This document shows, piece after piece, positions 53,200 through 62,336 of a stretch of 64,000 nucleotides of DNA; position 1 is the first letter of the stretch, and the number at the start of each line of letters is the position of its first letter. The notes under the pieces were generated by a model, which was given only the letters and a program-made list of their open reading frames with translations, made no database searches and was not told the DNA's origin. The DNA comes from Martinezella rhizogenes (lineage in GTDB: Bacteria > Pseudomonadota > Alphaproteobacteria > Rhizobiales > Rhizobiaceae), in assembly GCA_013322215.1 (NCBI GenBank), contig JAAMEZ010000021.1, forward strand, positions 1 to 64,000, given 5' to 3'. The translations under genes were made by a program, and so were the position numbers.

Positions 53200-53553
53200 G
53201 TGACTCCCGACGAAACGGCTGATTTGCAAATGGCCTTGCTCTATTCCGTCAGAACAATCGTCGAGAGCGGCGTGCAAGGGAAGCGGCAGACCGCAAAAGC
53301 CTACCAGGAGGCACGCGAACTCGTGGCGACGATTGATCGCAACAGTGGTTCGGCGCGCCCACGGATCGAGGCATGCCTGAAGCACTTCAACATGCACAAG
53401 AACGCCGACGATCAAGCCGCGGCCGGTTGGATGCTGGCGGCAATCCAGGAGCGGGTGAGTGAACGTAACCTCTACGGTTGGCGCAGGCTAAAAGAGATCG
53501 TCGATGCGGCCGTGCAGGAACTCCTCTTGTCCGAACAGTTGCCCGTCCACTGA
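53200..53553 (+). CDS. Hypothetical protein
   Basis: 117-aa soluble protein with a GTG start, chosen because GGAGG lies 9 nt upstream and the more upstream ATG at 53125 has no ribosome site. It begins (M)TPDETADLQMALLYSVRTI, is largely helical, and is rich in Ala, Arg and Glu. No family recognised. It is divergent from the XRE gene and upstream of the sugar operon. Confidence 0.55.
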   Translation: MTPDETADLQMALLYSVRTIVESGVQGKRQTAKAYQEARELVATIDRNSGSARPRIEACLKHFNMHKNADDQAAAGWMLAAIQERVSERNLYGWRRLKEIVDAAVQELLLSEQLPVH

Positions 53554-53964
53554 ACCGCGGAAACGACGCTCATTAAAGCAAGCCTGATGGGCTGAGCAAT
53601 TCGCGTCTGATGCGGAGAGCCCAACTTGACCTGCAACATGCGTAGCTGCCGGCCTTTGTCATCACGATCAACACTGTGATGCTGGCGATCACTGTCAGAT
53701 GACGTGACAGCGCTCGATCGGGACATATCACCAGCGATTTCATCACAAATTCACATAAATAAAAAATTACGTGAAGTTCGGTTGTTGCCTGGATAACCGA
53801 GTCGATATATAGTAACACATTGAATTATAATAATAATTGTTCGGAAAGGCTTTACGGAGACCAGGCATCCATCACCATGCTGCATTGCAAAAAATATTGT
53901 GCTTTACAATATGATATGAATTTGTGATGTTTGGGCCAGTCAAAATTCAGATAGGGCCAAGACA
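53554..53964. other. AT-rich regulatory region before the sugar operon
   Basis: 411 bp with a marked AT-rich core (53745-53930). It includes the palindromes AATTAT-AATA-ATAATT (53823-53838) and ATATTGT-GCTTT-ACAATAT (53894-53912). No coding frame is supported. It likely holds the operon promoter. Confidence 0.5.
53894..53912. promoter_or_regulatory. Candidate operator of the sugar operon
   Basis: Perfect inverted repeat ATATTGT / ACAATAT with a 5-nt spacer, 52 bp before the first gene. Its size and dyad fit binding by the RpiR-family regulator encoded in the operon; this is inference. Confidence 0.4.
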
Positions 53965-54957
53965 TTGTCCAGCTTACGCTTCGCTACACGACTCAACTCG
54001 TTCGCGTCCAACCCCCAGGCGGAATGGCCGGAGCTGAGAGAGAAGCCGTCCGTCCTGCAGATGGCCGCGCGTGCCGCAAAGGTTAGCGGCTTGACCGATC
54101 TGGACCTGAACTATCCTGACCACGTTGGTGAAAGGCCCTCGGAGCTGGCCGTTAAGCTCCAGGATATAGGCCTTGCGATCAACGGCTTTGCGATGCGCTA
54201 CTACACCAACCCCGCCTTCAAGATCGGTGCGTTCACCAACCCGGACGAGAAGGTCCGCCGTGAAGCTATCGACCTTACCAAGGCAGGGATTGACGCTGCT
54301 CGAGAGGCGGGCGCCAACCTCATGACTATCTGGCTCGGCCAGGATGGCTTCGATTATGCGTTCCAAGCCGACTACGACCGGATGTGGCAATACGAAATCG
54401 ATGGTATCCGTGAAGTCTGCGAACACGATCCCGATTGCCTTATAAGCATCGAGTATAAGCCGAACGAGCCGCGCTCCTACAGCCTGATGCCGGACTGCGC
54501 GACGACGCTGCTCGCCATCAAGGAGGCGGGTTGTCCCAACCTGGGCGTGACGCTCGATTTCGCCCATGTTCTCTATGCCGACGAGCAGCCCGCCTTTGCG
54601 GCTGCAATGATTGCCCGCCACAGTCGCGTCCTCGGCGTCCATCTCAACGACGGTTACGCCAAGCGCGACGACGGCCTGATGGTCGGCGCAGTCCACTCGA
54701 TCCAGACTATCGAACTCCTACGCCAGATCCGTCGCGACGGATACCACGGCGCAATCTACTTCGACACTTTCCCTGACATGACCGGGCTCGATCCGGTCCA
54801 CGAATGCGAGGTCAACATCAAGACGGTGAAGCGGATGCTTAACGTTGTCGATCGCCTCGAGCAGGACAACCGCCTCGCCGGCGCGATTGACCGACAAGAT
54901 GCCGTTTCAGCCCAGGCAATTCTTCAGGAAGTGATGCTGGGCGCCTCGGCACAGTAA
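53965..54957 (+). CDS. Sugar isomerase/epimerase, TIM-barrel (AP-endonuclease-2 fold)
   Basis: 330-aa protein of the xylose-isomerase-like TIM barrel superfamily. Metal-ligand positions are seen in CLISIEYKPNEPRSYS (Glu), NLGVTLDFAHVLYAD (Asp), LGVHLNDGY (His) and AIYFDTFP (Asp). It would interconvert a ketose and an aldose or epimerise a keto-sugar. It is the first gene of the transport operon, so it probably acts on the imported sugar before or after the kinase. The TTG at 53965 is the only start that keeps the conserved N-terminus SLRFATRLNSFAS; the ribosome site is a weak AGGG. Confidence 0.82.
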   Translation: MSSLRFATRLNSFASNPQAEWPELREKPSVLQMAARAAKVSGLTDLDLNYPDHVGERPSELAVKLQDIGLAINGFAMRYYTNPAFKIGAFTNPDEKVRREAIDLTKAGIDAAREAGANLMTIWLGQDGFDYAFQADYDRMWQYEIDGIREVCEHDPDCLISIEYKPNEPRSYSLMPDCATTLLAIKEAGCPNLGVTLDFAHVLYADEQPAFAAAMIARHSRVLGVHLNDGYAKRDDGLMVGAVHSIQTIELLRQIRRDGYHGAIYFDTFPDMTGLDPVHECEVNIKTVKRMLNVVDRLEQDNRLAGAIDRQDAVSAQAILQEVMLGASAQ

Positions 54958-55002
54958 CCTGGCCTCTGGCTATTTTTCCATAGACCCATTCGGGAGGAAC
55001 CG

Positions 55003-56067
55003 ATGAAGAGACTTTTAACATCCGCGATCGCAGCAGGGATAGCCGTAACGCTTTGGGCGACCGCGGGCACTGCCCAAGAACTTGCACCGCTGAATTCTGA
55101 TACAGAGAAGGACCGTATCGACTGGTCGCAGCTCGAGACCAAGTTCGGCCCACTGCCAAAGCCCGCAGAAGGCACGAAGGCAGGCGGCGTATCGAAGACG
55201 CTGACCAACGAGTACTGGCGATCACTCGGCGAAGGCTATCAGAAATTCGCGGACAAAGTCGGTGTCAAGGTCGCCTATCAGGCAGCCCAGAGCGAAGGCG
55301 ACCAGCTCGGTCAGTTGACCATCGCCGAGGGCATGGTCACCCAGGGCTTCAACGTTCTGCTCGTTTCGCCACAGACAGACGCCAACCTGCAGCCCGTGAT
55401 GGAGCAGGCGAAGGTTGCCAAGATTCCGGTCGTCAACGTCAACGACGCGGTCATTCCTCAGGCCGAGCACTATGTCGGCAACGTTCAGCGGGACAACGGC
55501 GTGCGCGTCGCAAAGTGGTTCATCCAGAACCGTCCGGAAGGCGGCAAGGTTGCGATCATCGAAGGCCAGGCAGGCGTCTATGCTGCCGTTCAGCGCACCG
55601 ACGGTTTCAAGTCGACGATCAGCAGCGACAGCAAGTTTCAGGTCGTCGCCAGCGTGCCGGGCAACTGGGACCGCCAGCAGTCCTATGACGCTGCTACCAA
55701 CATCCTCCAGCAACATCCGGATCTAATCGGTTTCTACTGCAACAATGACGGCATGGCACTTGGCGTCGTCGAAGCTGTGAAGTCCGCGAACCTGCTCGGC
55801 AAGGTCGCAGTCTTCGGCACGGACGGCATCTCGGACGCCTACACGTCGATCAAGGCTGGCGAGCTGACGGGCACCGTCGACAGCTTCCCGGTTCTGACGG
55901 GCGAAGTTGCAATGGAAACCGCTCTTCGCCTCGTCGCGGGCCAGAAACTGCCGCGCGTCATCGCCACGCCGCAGGCTTTGATCACCAAGGACAACTTCGC
56001 AAACTACCAGGGCGATGAAGCCAAGGTGCGCGAAGTCCTCTTGAAGGCCGCGGCAAGCGCACAGTAA
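55003..56067 (+). CDS. Sugar ABC transporter substrate-binding protein (RbsB-like)
   Basis: 354-aa periplasmic binding protein of the ribose/galactose type (peripla_BP_4). The signal peptide is MKRLLTSAIAAGIAVTLWAT with cleavage near TAQE (residue 25). The first 60 mature residues are unusual and polar. The ligand fold begins GVSKTLTNEYWRSLGEGYQK, and later blocks are VLLVSPQTDANLQPVMEQAK, NNDGMALGVVEAVKSAN and GKVAVFGTDGISDA. It delivers a monosaccharide to the RbsA-like and RbsC-like partners. AGGA is 7 nt before the ATG. A hairpin follows its stop, which could favour its higher expression. Confidence 0.92.
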   Translation: MKRLLTSAIAAGIAVTLWATAGTAQELAPLNSDTEKDRIDWSQLETKFGPLPKPAEGTKAGGVSKTLTNEYWRSLGEGYQKFADKVGVKVAYQAAQSEGDQLGQLTIAEGMVTQGFNVLLVSPQTDANLQPVMEQAKVAKIPVVNVNDAVIPQAEHYVGNVQRDNGVRVAKWFIQNRPEGGKVAIIEGQAGVYAAVQRTDGFKSTISSDSKFQVVASVPGNWDRQQSYDAATNILQQHPDLIGFYCNNDGMALGVVEAVKSANLLGKVAVFGTDGISDAYTSIKAGELTGTVDSFPVLTGEVAMETALRLVAGQKLPRVIATPQALITKDNFANYQGDEAKVREVLLKAAASAQ

Positions 56068-56076
56068 CCGAAAAAT

Positions 56077-56099
56077 GTGCCGGTCGTTTCGGCCGGCAC
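56077..56099 (+). terminator. Hairpin between binding-protein and ATPase genes
   Basis: GTGCCGG / CCGGCAC stem with a 9-nt loop, 10 bp after the binding-protein stop. Such hairpins commonly stabilise the upstream message or partially terminate. Confidence 0.5.
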
Positions 56100-56120
56100 G
56101 CTCTCATTGAGTGACTGACA

Positions 56121-57659
56121 ATGGCATCGACACCAAGACTGAAATTCGAAGGCATCACCAAGGAGTTCCCCAGCGTAAAGGCGCTGTCGAATGTCTCCCT
56201 CGAAGTCATGCCGGGCGAAATCCACGCATTGCTCGGCGAAAACGGCGCTGGCAAGTCGACATTGCTTCGCATTCTTTCGGGCGTATTCAGGCCGACCAGT
56301 GGCGAAGTCTACATTGACGGCACGCAGGCGCAGTTCAAGCGCCCGGAGAGCGCGCGTGTTGCGGGAATCGCGATGATTCACCAGGAACTGCAACAGGTGC
56401 CGAACCTCACTGTCGCACAGAACATGTTTCTCGGGCATCCGATAAAGACGGGAGGCGGGCTTCTGGTCAACCGGCGGGAGCAGGAGAGAAGGGCTGCCTC
56501 GGCTCTTGCCATGATCGATCCCACGATCGATCCGTCGCAGCCTATCAAGAACCTCAAGGTCGCCCAGCGTCAGATCGTCGAGATTGCCCGTGCACTGCTC
56601 GATAACGCCAAGGTCATTGCGATGGACGAACCGACATCGAGCTTGACCCCGGCCGAGTTCGACAGCCTTTCGGTCGTCATCGAGAAGCTTGCGGCATCCG
56701 GCGTCTCGATCATCTACGTCTCGCACAAAATGGACGAAGTGTTCCGCATCTGCCACCGCGGCACCGTCATGCGTGATGGTGCGGTCGTCGGTGTCGTCGA
56801 CCTCAAGAAGACCCCCGAGAAGGACGTTATCGCGATGATGGTCGGCCGCGAACTCGTGCATGAGGAACACAATTCGTTTGTGAAGGAGGACGTTCGCGTC
56901 GAGGTGCGTGGCCTCTCCTCCCGCGTCACGCACGTCCGCGACGTCTCCTTCACAGTAAGACGTGGCGAAGTGCTTGGTATCGCCGGACTGGTGGGTTCCG
57001 GTCGCACCGAACTGCTGCGGCTGCTTGCTGGCGTGGATCCGATCAGAGCCGGAACGGTCTCGGTCGACGGCAAGATCCTCAAGCTGGCAAACCCGCGCAC
57101 GGCGATCTCCGCAGGGATTGGTCTTCTCCCGGAGGAGCGCAAGCGCGAGGGTATCATTCCAATCCGGCCTGTCTCGACCAACATGGCTCTGCCGTCGCTG
57201 GGCGGGTTTTCCCGAGCCGGTATCATTAGGCATGCCTACCTGAACCACACCGCAAACGATCTTCTCAAGCGGGTCAACTTACGGCCATTCCAGATCGATC
57301 GCCCCATCAAGCTCTTCTCTGGCGGTAACCAGCAGAAGGCAATCATCGCCCGGTGGCTGGCCGCAGGCTCCGAAGTGCTGCTATTTGATGAGCCAACTCG
57401 TGGGATCGATGTGGGTGCCAAGTCGGAAATCTATCACCTGATCGAGCAGCTCGCCGCCGAGGGTCGGTCAATCATTGTCGTCTCCTCGGAACTTCCCGAA
57501 GTCATGCGCGTGTCAGATCGCGTCCTCGTGATGCGCAACGGACAGATCGCAGCCCAACTCGAGCGCCACCAACTCTCCGAACAGACCATCGTGGCCCATG
57601 CAGTTGGCGAAGCTGACCTCAACGCCCTTTCCTCCGAACTGGAGCATTCTCATGTCTGA
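56121..57659 (+). CDS. Sugar ABC transporter ATPase, duplicated (RbsA-like)
   Basis: 512-aa protein with two nucleotide-binding domains. Domain 1 has Walker A GENGAGKST (about 35-43) and Walker B VIAMDEPTSSL. Domain 2 has a modified P-loop, GLVGSGRTELLRL (about 290), and the signature LFSGGNQQKAIIARWL. The degenerate second P-loop with GSGRTE is normal for RbsA/MglA-type ATPases. It powers import with the permease. The last 8 bp overlap the permease start. ATG 56121 fits the family N-terminus. Confidence 0.92.
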   Translation: MASTPRLKFEGITKEFPSVKALSNVSLEVMPGEIHALLGENGAGKSTLLRILSGVFRPTSGEVYIDGTQAQFKRPESARVAGIAMIHQELQQVPNLTVAQNMFLGHPIKTGGGLLVNRREQERRAASALAMIDPTIDPSQPIKNLKVAQRQIVEIARALLDNAKVIAMDEPTSSLTPAEFDSLSVVIEKLAASGVSIIYVSHKMDEVFRICHRGTVMRDGAVVGVVDLKKTPEKDVIAMMVGRELVHEEHNSFVKEDVRVEVRGLSSRVTHVRDVSFTVRRGEVLGIAGLVGSGRTELLRLLAGVDPIRAGTVSVDGKILKLANPRTAISAGIGLLPEERKREGIIPIRPVSTNMALPSLGGFSRAGIIRHAYLNHTANDLLKRVNLRPFQIDRPIKLFSGGNQQKAIIARWLAAGSEVLLFDEPTRGIDVGAKSEIYHLIEQLAAEGRSIIVVSSELPEVMRVSDRVLVMRNGQIAAQLERHQLSEQTIVAHAVGEADLNALSSELEHSHV

Positions 57660-58626
57660 TATCATCACGGGCGCGACCGCGCGTCCTTCCAAGCTTTTCT
57701 CATCGTTCTCTATTCGCGATGCGGGCACGCTCATCGGACTGATCCTGATCGTGGCGGTCTTCGCAACGCTCGTCCCGGGATTCATCTCGGAACGCAACCT
57801 GATCAACATCCTGCAGCAGTCGAGCATCAATGCCTGCCTGGCGCTTGGAATGACGCTCGTCATTATCTCGGGTGGCATTGATCTCTCGGTTGGACCCACC
57901 GGCGCGATTGCAGCGGTCATCAGCGCCTCGCTGATGGTTGGCGGATATCCCATCCCGCTCGCTATCGCTGCGGGTCTCGGGATCGGTGTTGTATGCGGCC
58001 TGATCAATGGCTTCCTCGTAGCTTTCGTGGGATTGCAGCCGTTCATCGTCACGCTCGGCACCCTCAGTACCTATCGGGCGATCGCACTGATTTACACGGG
58101 CGGCAATCCAGTCCTTGGCTTGCCCCAGGGTTTCCGCACGATCTTCAATGGATCAATTGGCGCCATCCCCAACTCGGTAATCGTTGTCGCGGTCGTCGCG
58201 ATCCTCGCCTGGATTCTTCTGAAGAAGACACCCATCGGCGAATATCTCCTCGCTGTGGGCGGAAACGAAGAGGCGTCCTACGTCGCAGGTGTGCCGATTG
58301 CTCTGACCAAGATCACCGCATACGTCATCTCCGGTGTGCTAGCTGCTCTCGCCTCTTTGATCCTGATCGGCCGCCTTGGCGCTGCCGAGCCCATCCTCGG
58401 TAACCTCTGGGAACTTGATGCCATCGCGGCCGCGGCAATCGGCGGGGCTTCGCTTATGGGCGGCAAGGGCAGCGTGATCGGCACCATCCTTGGGGCGATC
58501 ATCCTCGGTGCGATGCGTAATGGTTTGACGTTAATGAACGTCCAGGCTTTCTATCAACTACTCGCGACTGGCATTATAATTCTCGTCGCGATGATGATCG
58601 ATCGCCTGACGAGGGGACGTGGATGA
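57652..58626 (+). CDS. Sugar ABC transporter permease (RbsC-like)
   Basis: 324-aa inner-membrane permease of the ribose type (BPD_transp_2). About ten hydrophobic helices are visible; the family motif GGIDLSVGPTGAIAAVISAS lies near residue 70 and GGASLMGGKGSVIGTILGA near 275. The ATG at 57652 overlaps the ATPase stop by 8 bp, and its own stop overlaps the RpiR start as ATGA. Confidence 0.92.
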   Translation: MSDIITGATARPSKLFSSFSIRDAGTLIGLILIVAVFATLVPGFISERNLINILQQSSINACLALGMTLVIISGGIDLSVGPTGAIAAVISASLMVGGYPIPLAIAAGLGIGVVCGLINGFLVAFVGLQPFIVTLGTLSTYRAIALIYTGGNPVLGLPQGFRTIFNGSIGAIPNSVIVVAVVAILAWILLKKTPIGEYLLAVGGNEEASYVAGVPIALTKITAYVISGVLAALASLILIGRLGAAEPILGNLWELDAIAAAAIGGASLMGGKGSVIGTILGAIILGAMRNGLTLMNVQAFYQLLATGIIILVAMMIDRLTRGRG

Positions 58627-59495
58627 ACCTGGAAACTGATCTCAAGGCCGTCGGCCCACGGATACGCATGATGATGCCGCTTCTGACACCGCTGGAAGCG
58701 CGCGTCGTCGAAACCGTCTTTGCGCTTAGGACCTTCGATGACGAGACGTCGCTGAAGGAAATTGCCAACGAGGCGGGCGTTTCCGAAGCAATGGTCGTCA
58801 AGATTACCAAGAAGCTCGGTTTTGCTGGTTACCGGGAGTTCCGCAATGCGGTCTCCCAGTACAATCGTCTTCCGACGGCGGAGATGCATCAGGAGCTCTC
58901 GATCGAAGATACTTCGCAAGAGATCATCCAGAAGGTTTTCCGTACGTCTATTCATGCGCTCGAAGAGACGCTTTCCATCATGGATGTGGCGGCCTTCGAT
59001 CGAGCTGCCGATCTGATCCATGGTGCTCGCAATCGCGACTTTTATGGCGTTGGTGGCTCCGCGCAGATTGCGCGCGACGCCTCGCACAAGTTTCTCAGGA
59101 TCGGGGTGCGGTCTCAGGTCTTCGATGACACGCATATGATGCTGATGTCGGCGTCACTTTTGGGAGAAGGCGACGTAGCCGTGGGCTTTTCGCATTCGGG
59201 CAATACGGTTGCGGTGATCGAGGCTATTCAACTGGCGCGAAAAAATGGTGCGCGCACGATCGCCATCACCAATTACAACGCATCGCCGCTCGCGCAGCAG
59301 TCTGATGTCGTTCTTTGCTCCACCGCACAAGGATCTCCTCTGATGGGGGAAAACGCTGCAGCCCGGATCGCGCAGTTGAATATTCTTGACGCCGTCTTCG
59401 TCGCCGTCGCCCAACGAGACTACCGGGCTGCGGAAAGAAACCTTTCGAAGACCATGGCCGCCGTTGCGTCCAAAAGGAAAGACAAGTTCTTATGA
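58623..59495 (+). CDS. RpiR/MurR-family transcriptional regulator
   Basis: 290-aa regulator. An N-terminal HTH_6 domain spans about residues 10-85 (TSLKEIANEAGVSEAMVVKI). A SIS phosphosugar-binding domain spans about 125-260 (DFYGVGGSAQIARDASHKFL; VGFSHSGNTVAVIEAIQLAR). It would sense a phosphorylated sugar made by the neighbouring kinase and control this operon. It is embedded between permease and kinase genes, with ATGA overlaps at both ends, so it is made in fixed ratio with them: autoregulation is likely. Confidence 0.92.
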   Translation: MNLETDLKAVGPRIRMMMPLLTPLEARVVETVFALRTFDDETSLKEIANEAGVSEAMVVKITKKLGFAGYREFRNAVSQYNRLPTAEMHQELSIEDTSQEIIQKVFRTSIHALEETLSIMDVAAFDRAADLIHGARNRDFYGVGGSAQIARDASHKFLRIGVRSQVFDDTHMMLMSASLLGEGDVAVGFSHSGNTVAVIEAIQLARKNGARTIAITNYNASPLAQQSDVVLCSTAQGSPLMGENAAARIAQLNILDAVFVAVAQRDYRAAERNLSKTMAAVASKRKDKFL

Positions 59496-60373
59496 CAGTG
59501 AATTCCCCGGCCGTTGTCGTGTTTGGCAGCCTGCACTACGACATTATCGTCAAAGGCCCGCACCGACCCCGAAAGGGGGAAACCGTGCCGGGTTCCACCT
59601 GGTATCCGAAATGCGGCGGAAAGGGCGGCAATCAAGCGGTGTCAGCGGCAAAGCACGGTGCTTCGACGTTTATGATTGGAGCTGTTGCCGACGACGAGTT
59701 TGGCCGGGGACTGACGAAGAACCTCGATGATCACAAGGTTGATCGCCGCTATGTAAGAACTCTTCCCGGAGCCGCGTCCGGGATGAGCGTTGCGATCTTC
59801 GACGCAGAGGGTGACTATGGTGCCGTATTCGTTTCCGGCACCAACCTCCAGCTAGGCGACGAAGACGTCAAGGCAGCGTCAACGGTCTTCAAAGCTGGGT
59901 CGGTCCTCGTCCTCCAGAACGAGGTTCCCGACGGGGCCAACATCGCGGCCGCGGCGGCAATGAAGAAGGCAGGGGGTACGGTCGTACTCAATGCAGCTCC
60001 GGCCCGTGCGCCGTCCAACGAGTTGACAGCCCTCGTGGACGTGGTCGTGGTTAATGCAGTAGAGGCGGAAGCGCTGGCGTCAGTTCCGAGCGTGGAGTCC
60101 CTCGATACAGCCCTCGCAGCCGCTCGTGTCCTTGCTAGTCAGTATCCCGTCGCAGTGGTGACCGCAGGTGGGGACGGAGTTGCATTCGCTGGGCGCGATG
60201 GCAAAGAAGGAGCGATCCCTGCTATCAAGGTCAAGCTTGTAAGCACCCACGGCGCTGGAGACGAATTCATTGGCGTTCTCGCTGCGAGGATAGCGGTAGG
60301 AGCACCGATTGAGCTGGCACTTGAAAAGGCGAACGAGGCGGCGGCCATCCTGGTGAGCACGCCCCACAGTTGA
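59492..60373 (+). CDS. PfkB-family carbohydrate kinase (ribokinase-like)
   Basis: 293-aa sugar kinase. The N-terminal GG motif is in CGGKGGNQAVSAAKHGAS, and the C-terminal anion hole and catalytic base are in STHGAGDEFIGVLAARIA (GAGDxF, Asp about residue 253). NAAPARAP and VNAVEAEALA match the ribokinase layout. It probably phosphorylates the imported or isomerised sugar, yielding the effector of the RpiR protein. The ATG overlaps the RpiR stop. It is the last operon gene; a hairpin lies 128 bp downstream. Confidence 0.92.
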   Translation: MTVNSPAVVVFGSLHYDIIVKGPHRPRKGETVPGSTWYPKCGGKGGNQAVSAAKHGASTFMIGAVADDEFGRGLTKNLDDHKVDRRYVRTLPGAASGMSVAIFDAEGDYGAVFVSGTNLQLGDEDVKAASTVFKAGSVLVLQNEVPDGANIAAAAAMKKAGGTVVLNAAPARAPSNELTALVDVVVVNAVEAEALASVPSVESLDTALAAARVLASQYPVAVVTAGGDGVAFAGRDGKEGAIPAIKVKLVSTHGAGDEFIGVLAARIAVGAPIELALEKANEAAAILVSTPHS

Positions 60374-60765
60374 ATGTATTGTGTCCGATAACGTGGTAGA
60401 CATAAATGCCACCGCGTCGGCCCCATCTTCCAGTGTGGGCCGCAGATACGCATAACGATACTAAGCCCTGCGTCTACAACTGAAGAGGCGACGGGAGCGA
60501 GCGGGTCGTGTTCTTCACGCGACCCGCGGTGAACTTTCCGCTCGCTGCTTAGTAGTGCGAACTTGGCTCCCCGTGTCCAAGTGGATCCGGTGGCGGCCCC
60601 AAGCTGCTCCCTTATGCAGCAAATGCACCAGCAACCTGCGTGGCGAGGAGGCGATGGCATAGGCTATTCAACTGTTCCTGCTGCGCACCCGTAGGTGACC
60701 GATAGTTAACTTTGGCGCGCGGGTCAGTCGTTGTACTTAGGACGTATGTGCTAAAGAGGTAGGAC
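60374..60765. other. Intergenic stretch after the sugar operon, 392 bp
   Basis: Apart from the hairpin at 60501-60527, no structure or supported frame was seen. A minus-strand 63-codon frame at 60612-60803 has no support. Confidence 0.35.
60501..60527 (+). terminator. Hairpin after the sugar operon
   Basis: GCGGGTCG / CGACCCGC stem with an 11-nt loop, 128 bp after the kinase stop. A likely end of the operon transcript. Confidence 0.45.
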
Positions 60766-61245
60766 ATGAGAGCTTTCATCCAACGTTGTGCTACGCCTTT
60801 CATAACAGGTCTTTTTCTTGTCTCGTTGATTTCCGGAATCGCGCTCTTCTTTCATTGGGGGCAAAGCTGGTTCCATGGCATGCACGAGTGGCTCAGCATG
60901 TTCCTTATTGCACCCTTCCTCTTCCATCTGTGGAAGAACTGGAAGGCATTCTCCAACTATTTCCGACGGGCACCGATGGCTATCGCACTGGCAATCTCAA
61001 TTGCCGCTGCCCTTTGGTATGTGGTTCCGAGCTCGGGTACCGAGCGTGGTAGGTCCGGAGGACCTCCCCAATTTGCCTTTGCCAGCGCGATCCTGAAAAA
61101 TCCTCCATCACAGGTCGCGCCTCTGCTTGGAACTTCGCCCGAGCTGGTTGTGCAGGAGTTGCCCAACGCGGGATACTCCGCGGCAGCGCAAGATGTGGCA
61201 CTGAGTGTGAATCGGCGTCGCGCAATGACCCCGCCAATGTTTTAA
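60766..61245 (+). CDS. DUF4405-like membrane protein
   Basis: 159-aa inner-membrane protein. Hydrophobic helices lie at about residues 12-30, 43-60 and 70-90. Conserved histidines are in FHGMHEWLSMFLIAPFLFHL, the pattern of DUF4405 (cytochrome-b-like) proteins, so heme binding is possible. The C-terminal 60 residues are soluble and end with SVNRRRAMTPPMF. GAGGTAGGAC lies before the ATG at 60766. It converges on the broken diguanylate cyclase gene, with 47 bp between ends. Confidence 0.7.
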   Translation: MRAFIQRCATPFITGLFLVSLISGIALFFHWGQSWFHGMHEWLSMFLIAPFLFHLWKNWKAFSNYFRRAPMAIALAISIAAALWYVVPSSGTERGRSGGPPQFAFASAILKNPPSQVAPLLGTSPELVVQELPNAGYSAAAQDVALSVNRRRAMTPPMF

Positions 61246-61292
61246 ATATCAACACCTTGTAACGCCGATTTGCCTCTAATCACTGTGCCGAT

Positions 61293-62336
61293 TCACAATG
61301 CGGAAACGTGCACCGTTCCTTCCGGGAGATGATAGGGTGCTCTGAGCCATTCGGAAATCGCATTTGCGTTTGCGACGAGCTGAGCATCTTCAGGCGCGAG
61401 CGGAGCGACAATCGCAAACTCGTCACCACCCAATCGAAACGCCCGGCTGGCTTTCAAGCTGGTAGTCAGGCGCCTGCTGACGTCGATCAGCAACCTATCT
61501 CCCACCGAGTGCCCGTAAAGGTCGTTGACCGGCTTGAAGCCATCGAGATCGATGACACCCAGGGCCAGTCGCGTGTTTTCGGCCTTGGCCCTTTCGAATT
61601 CGGCTTCCAGATGTGTGAAAAACGCGCGACGATTGGGCAATTCAGTCAGGCTGTCGATATTCGCAAGCAGGAGGTTTTCATTGCTGAGCGCTTCTGTGCG
61701 TTGCTGCGAGATAACCATGCGCTCGAAATTGCGGTAGTTTGTCAGGAGAATCGACATCATGCCCGCGCAGACCAGTACCACATTGATAGCTATCGCAATA
61801 AAAGTCGGTTGCCTTGAGGCCACGAAAAATAAAACGAATGCTCCATTGACGATCACAGTGACTATGAATGCCGCCGAGCGAACATACATCAGGCAGAAAA
61901 TACAGGAAATGACCGTAATCGCCATATAAAAGGCGACGTGAGATTGCGCATATGCATCGCCATAAGGCATCAGCAAAAATGACCAGATGGTGAATGCTGT
62001 GGCTATGCCGATCGCCAGACGATTGGTGCGTACGAGCGCAGCATGAGCCACCTCAGGCTTGGGATCAACATTGCGTGTTCCCCGCCAGAACAGAATCCTA
62101 AGCATGCAGCCGATCGTGAAAACAGCAGGAATGGCGACGGTGAGCCAAATCGGCGCCGACTGCATATGGGTGATGGAAAGTGCCCATGTACTGGAAATCA
62201 GGATCAAATACATCATCGGCATCTGCCGGGTGAAAGCGCGGTACTAAGCCTTCAGCAAGTCCGGATTATCGGACTGAATGGAGATGAAATCCCGAAGCTT
62301 TTGTTTGATATTTTTTATTTCCATAGCGAATCTCAT
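61293..62336 (-). pseudogene. Diguanylate cyclase (GGDEF) gene with amber codon and truncated end
   Basis: The minus-strand frame from ATG 62336 (or 62324) reads KLRDFISIQSDNPDLLKA, then TAG at 62246-62244, then YRAFTRQMPMMYLILISSTW in the same frame. One C-to-T change from a Gln codon explains the stop. The remaining 309 codons (from an internal ATG at 62222) encode six membrane helices (to about residue 175) and a GGDEF domain. Motifs are NIDSLTELPNRRAFF, VIDLDGFKPVNDLYGHSVGD and RLGGDEFAIV. The frame then stops after VHVSAL, about 40 residues short of the end of a GGDEF domain, so the cyclase core lacks its last strands. Complete relatives often continue into an EAL domain. Both ends are damaged, so loss of function is likely. 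Confidence 0.75.

Noticed and set aside
56004..57248. 414-codon minus-strand frame over the RbsA-like gene
   Set aside because: Antisense of a gene with complete ABC ATPase motifs; crosses the upstream gene boundary.
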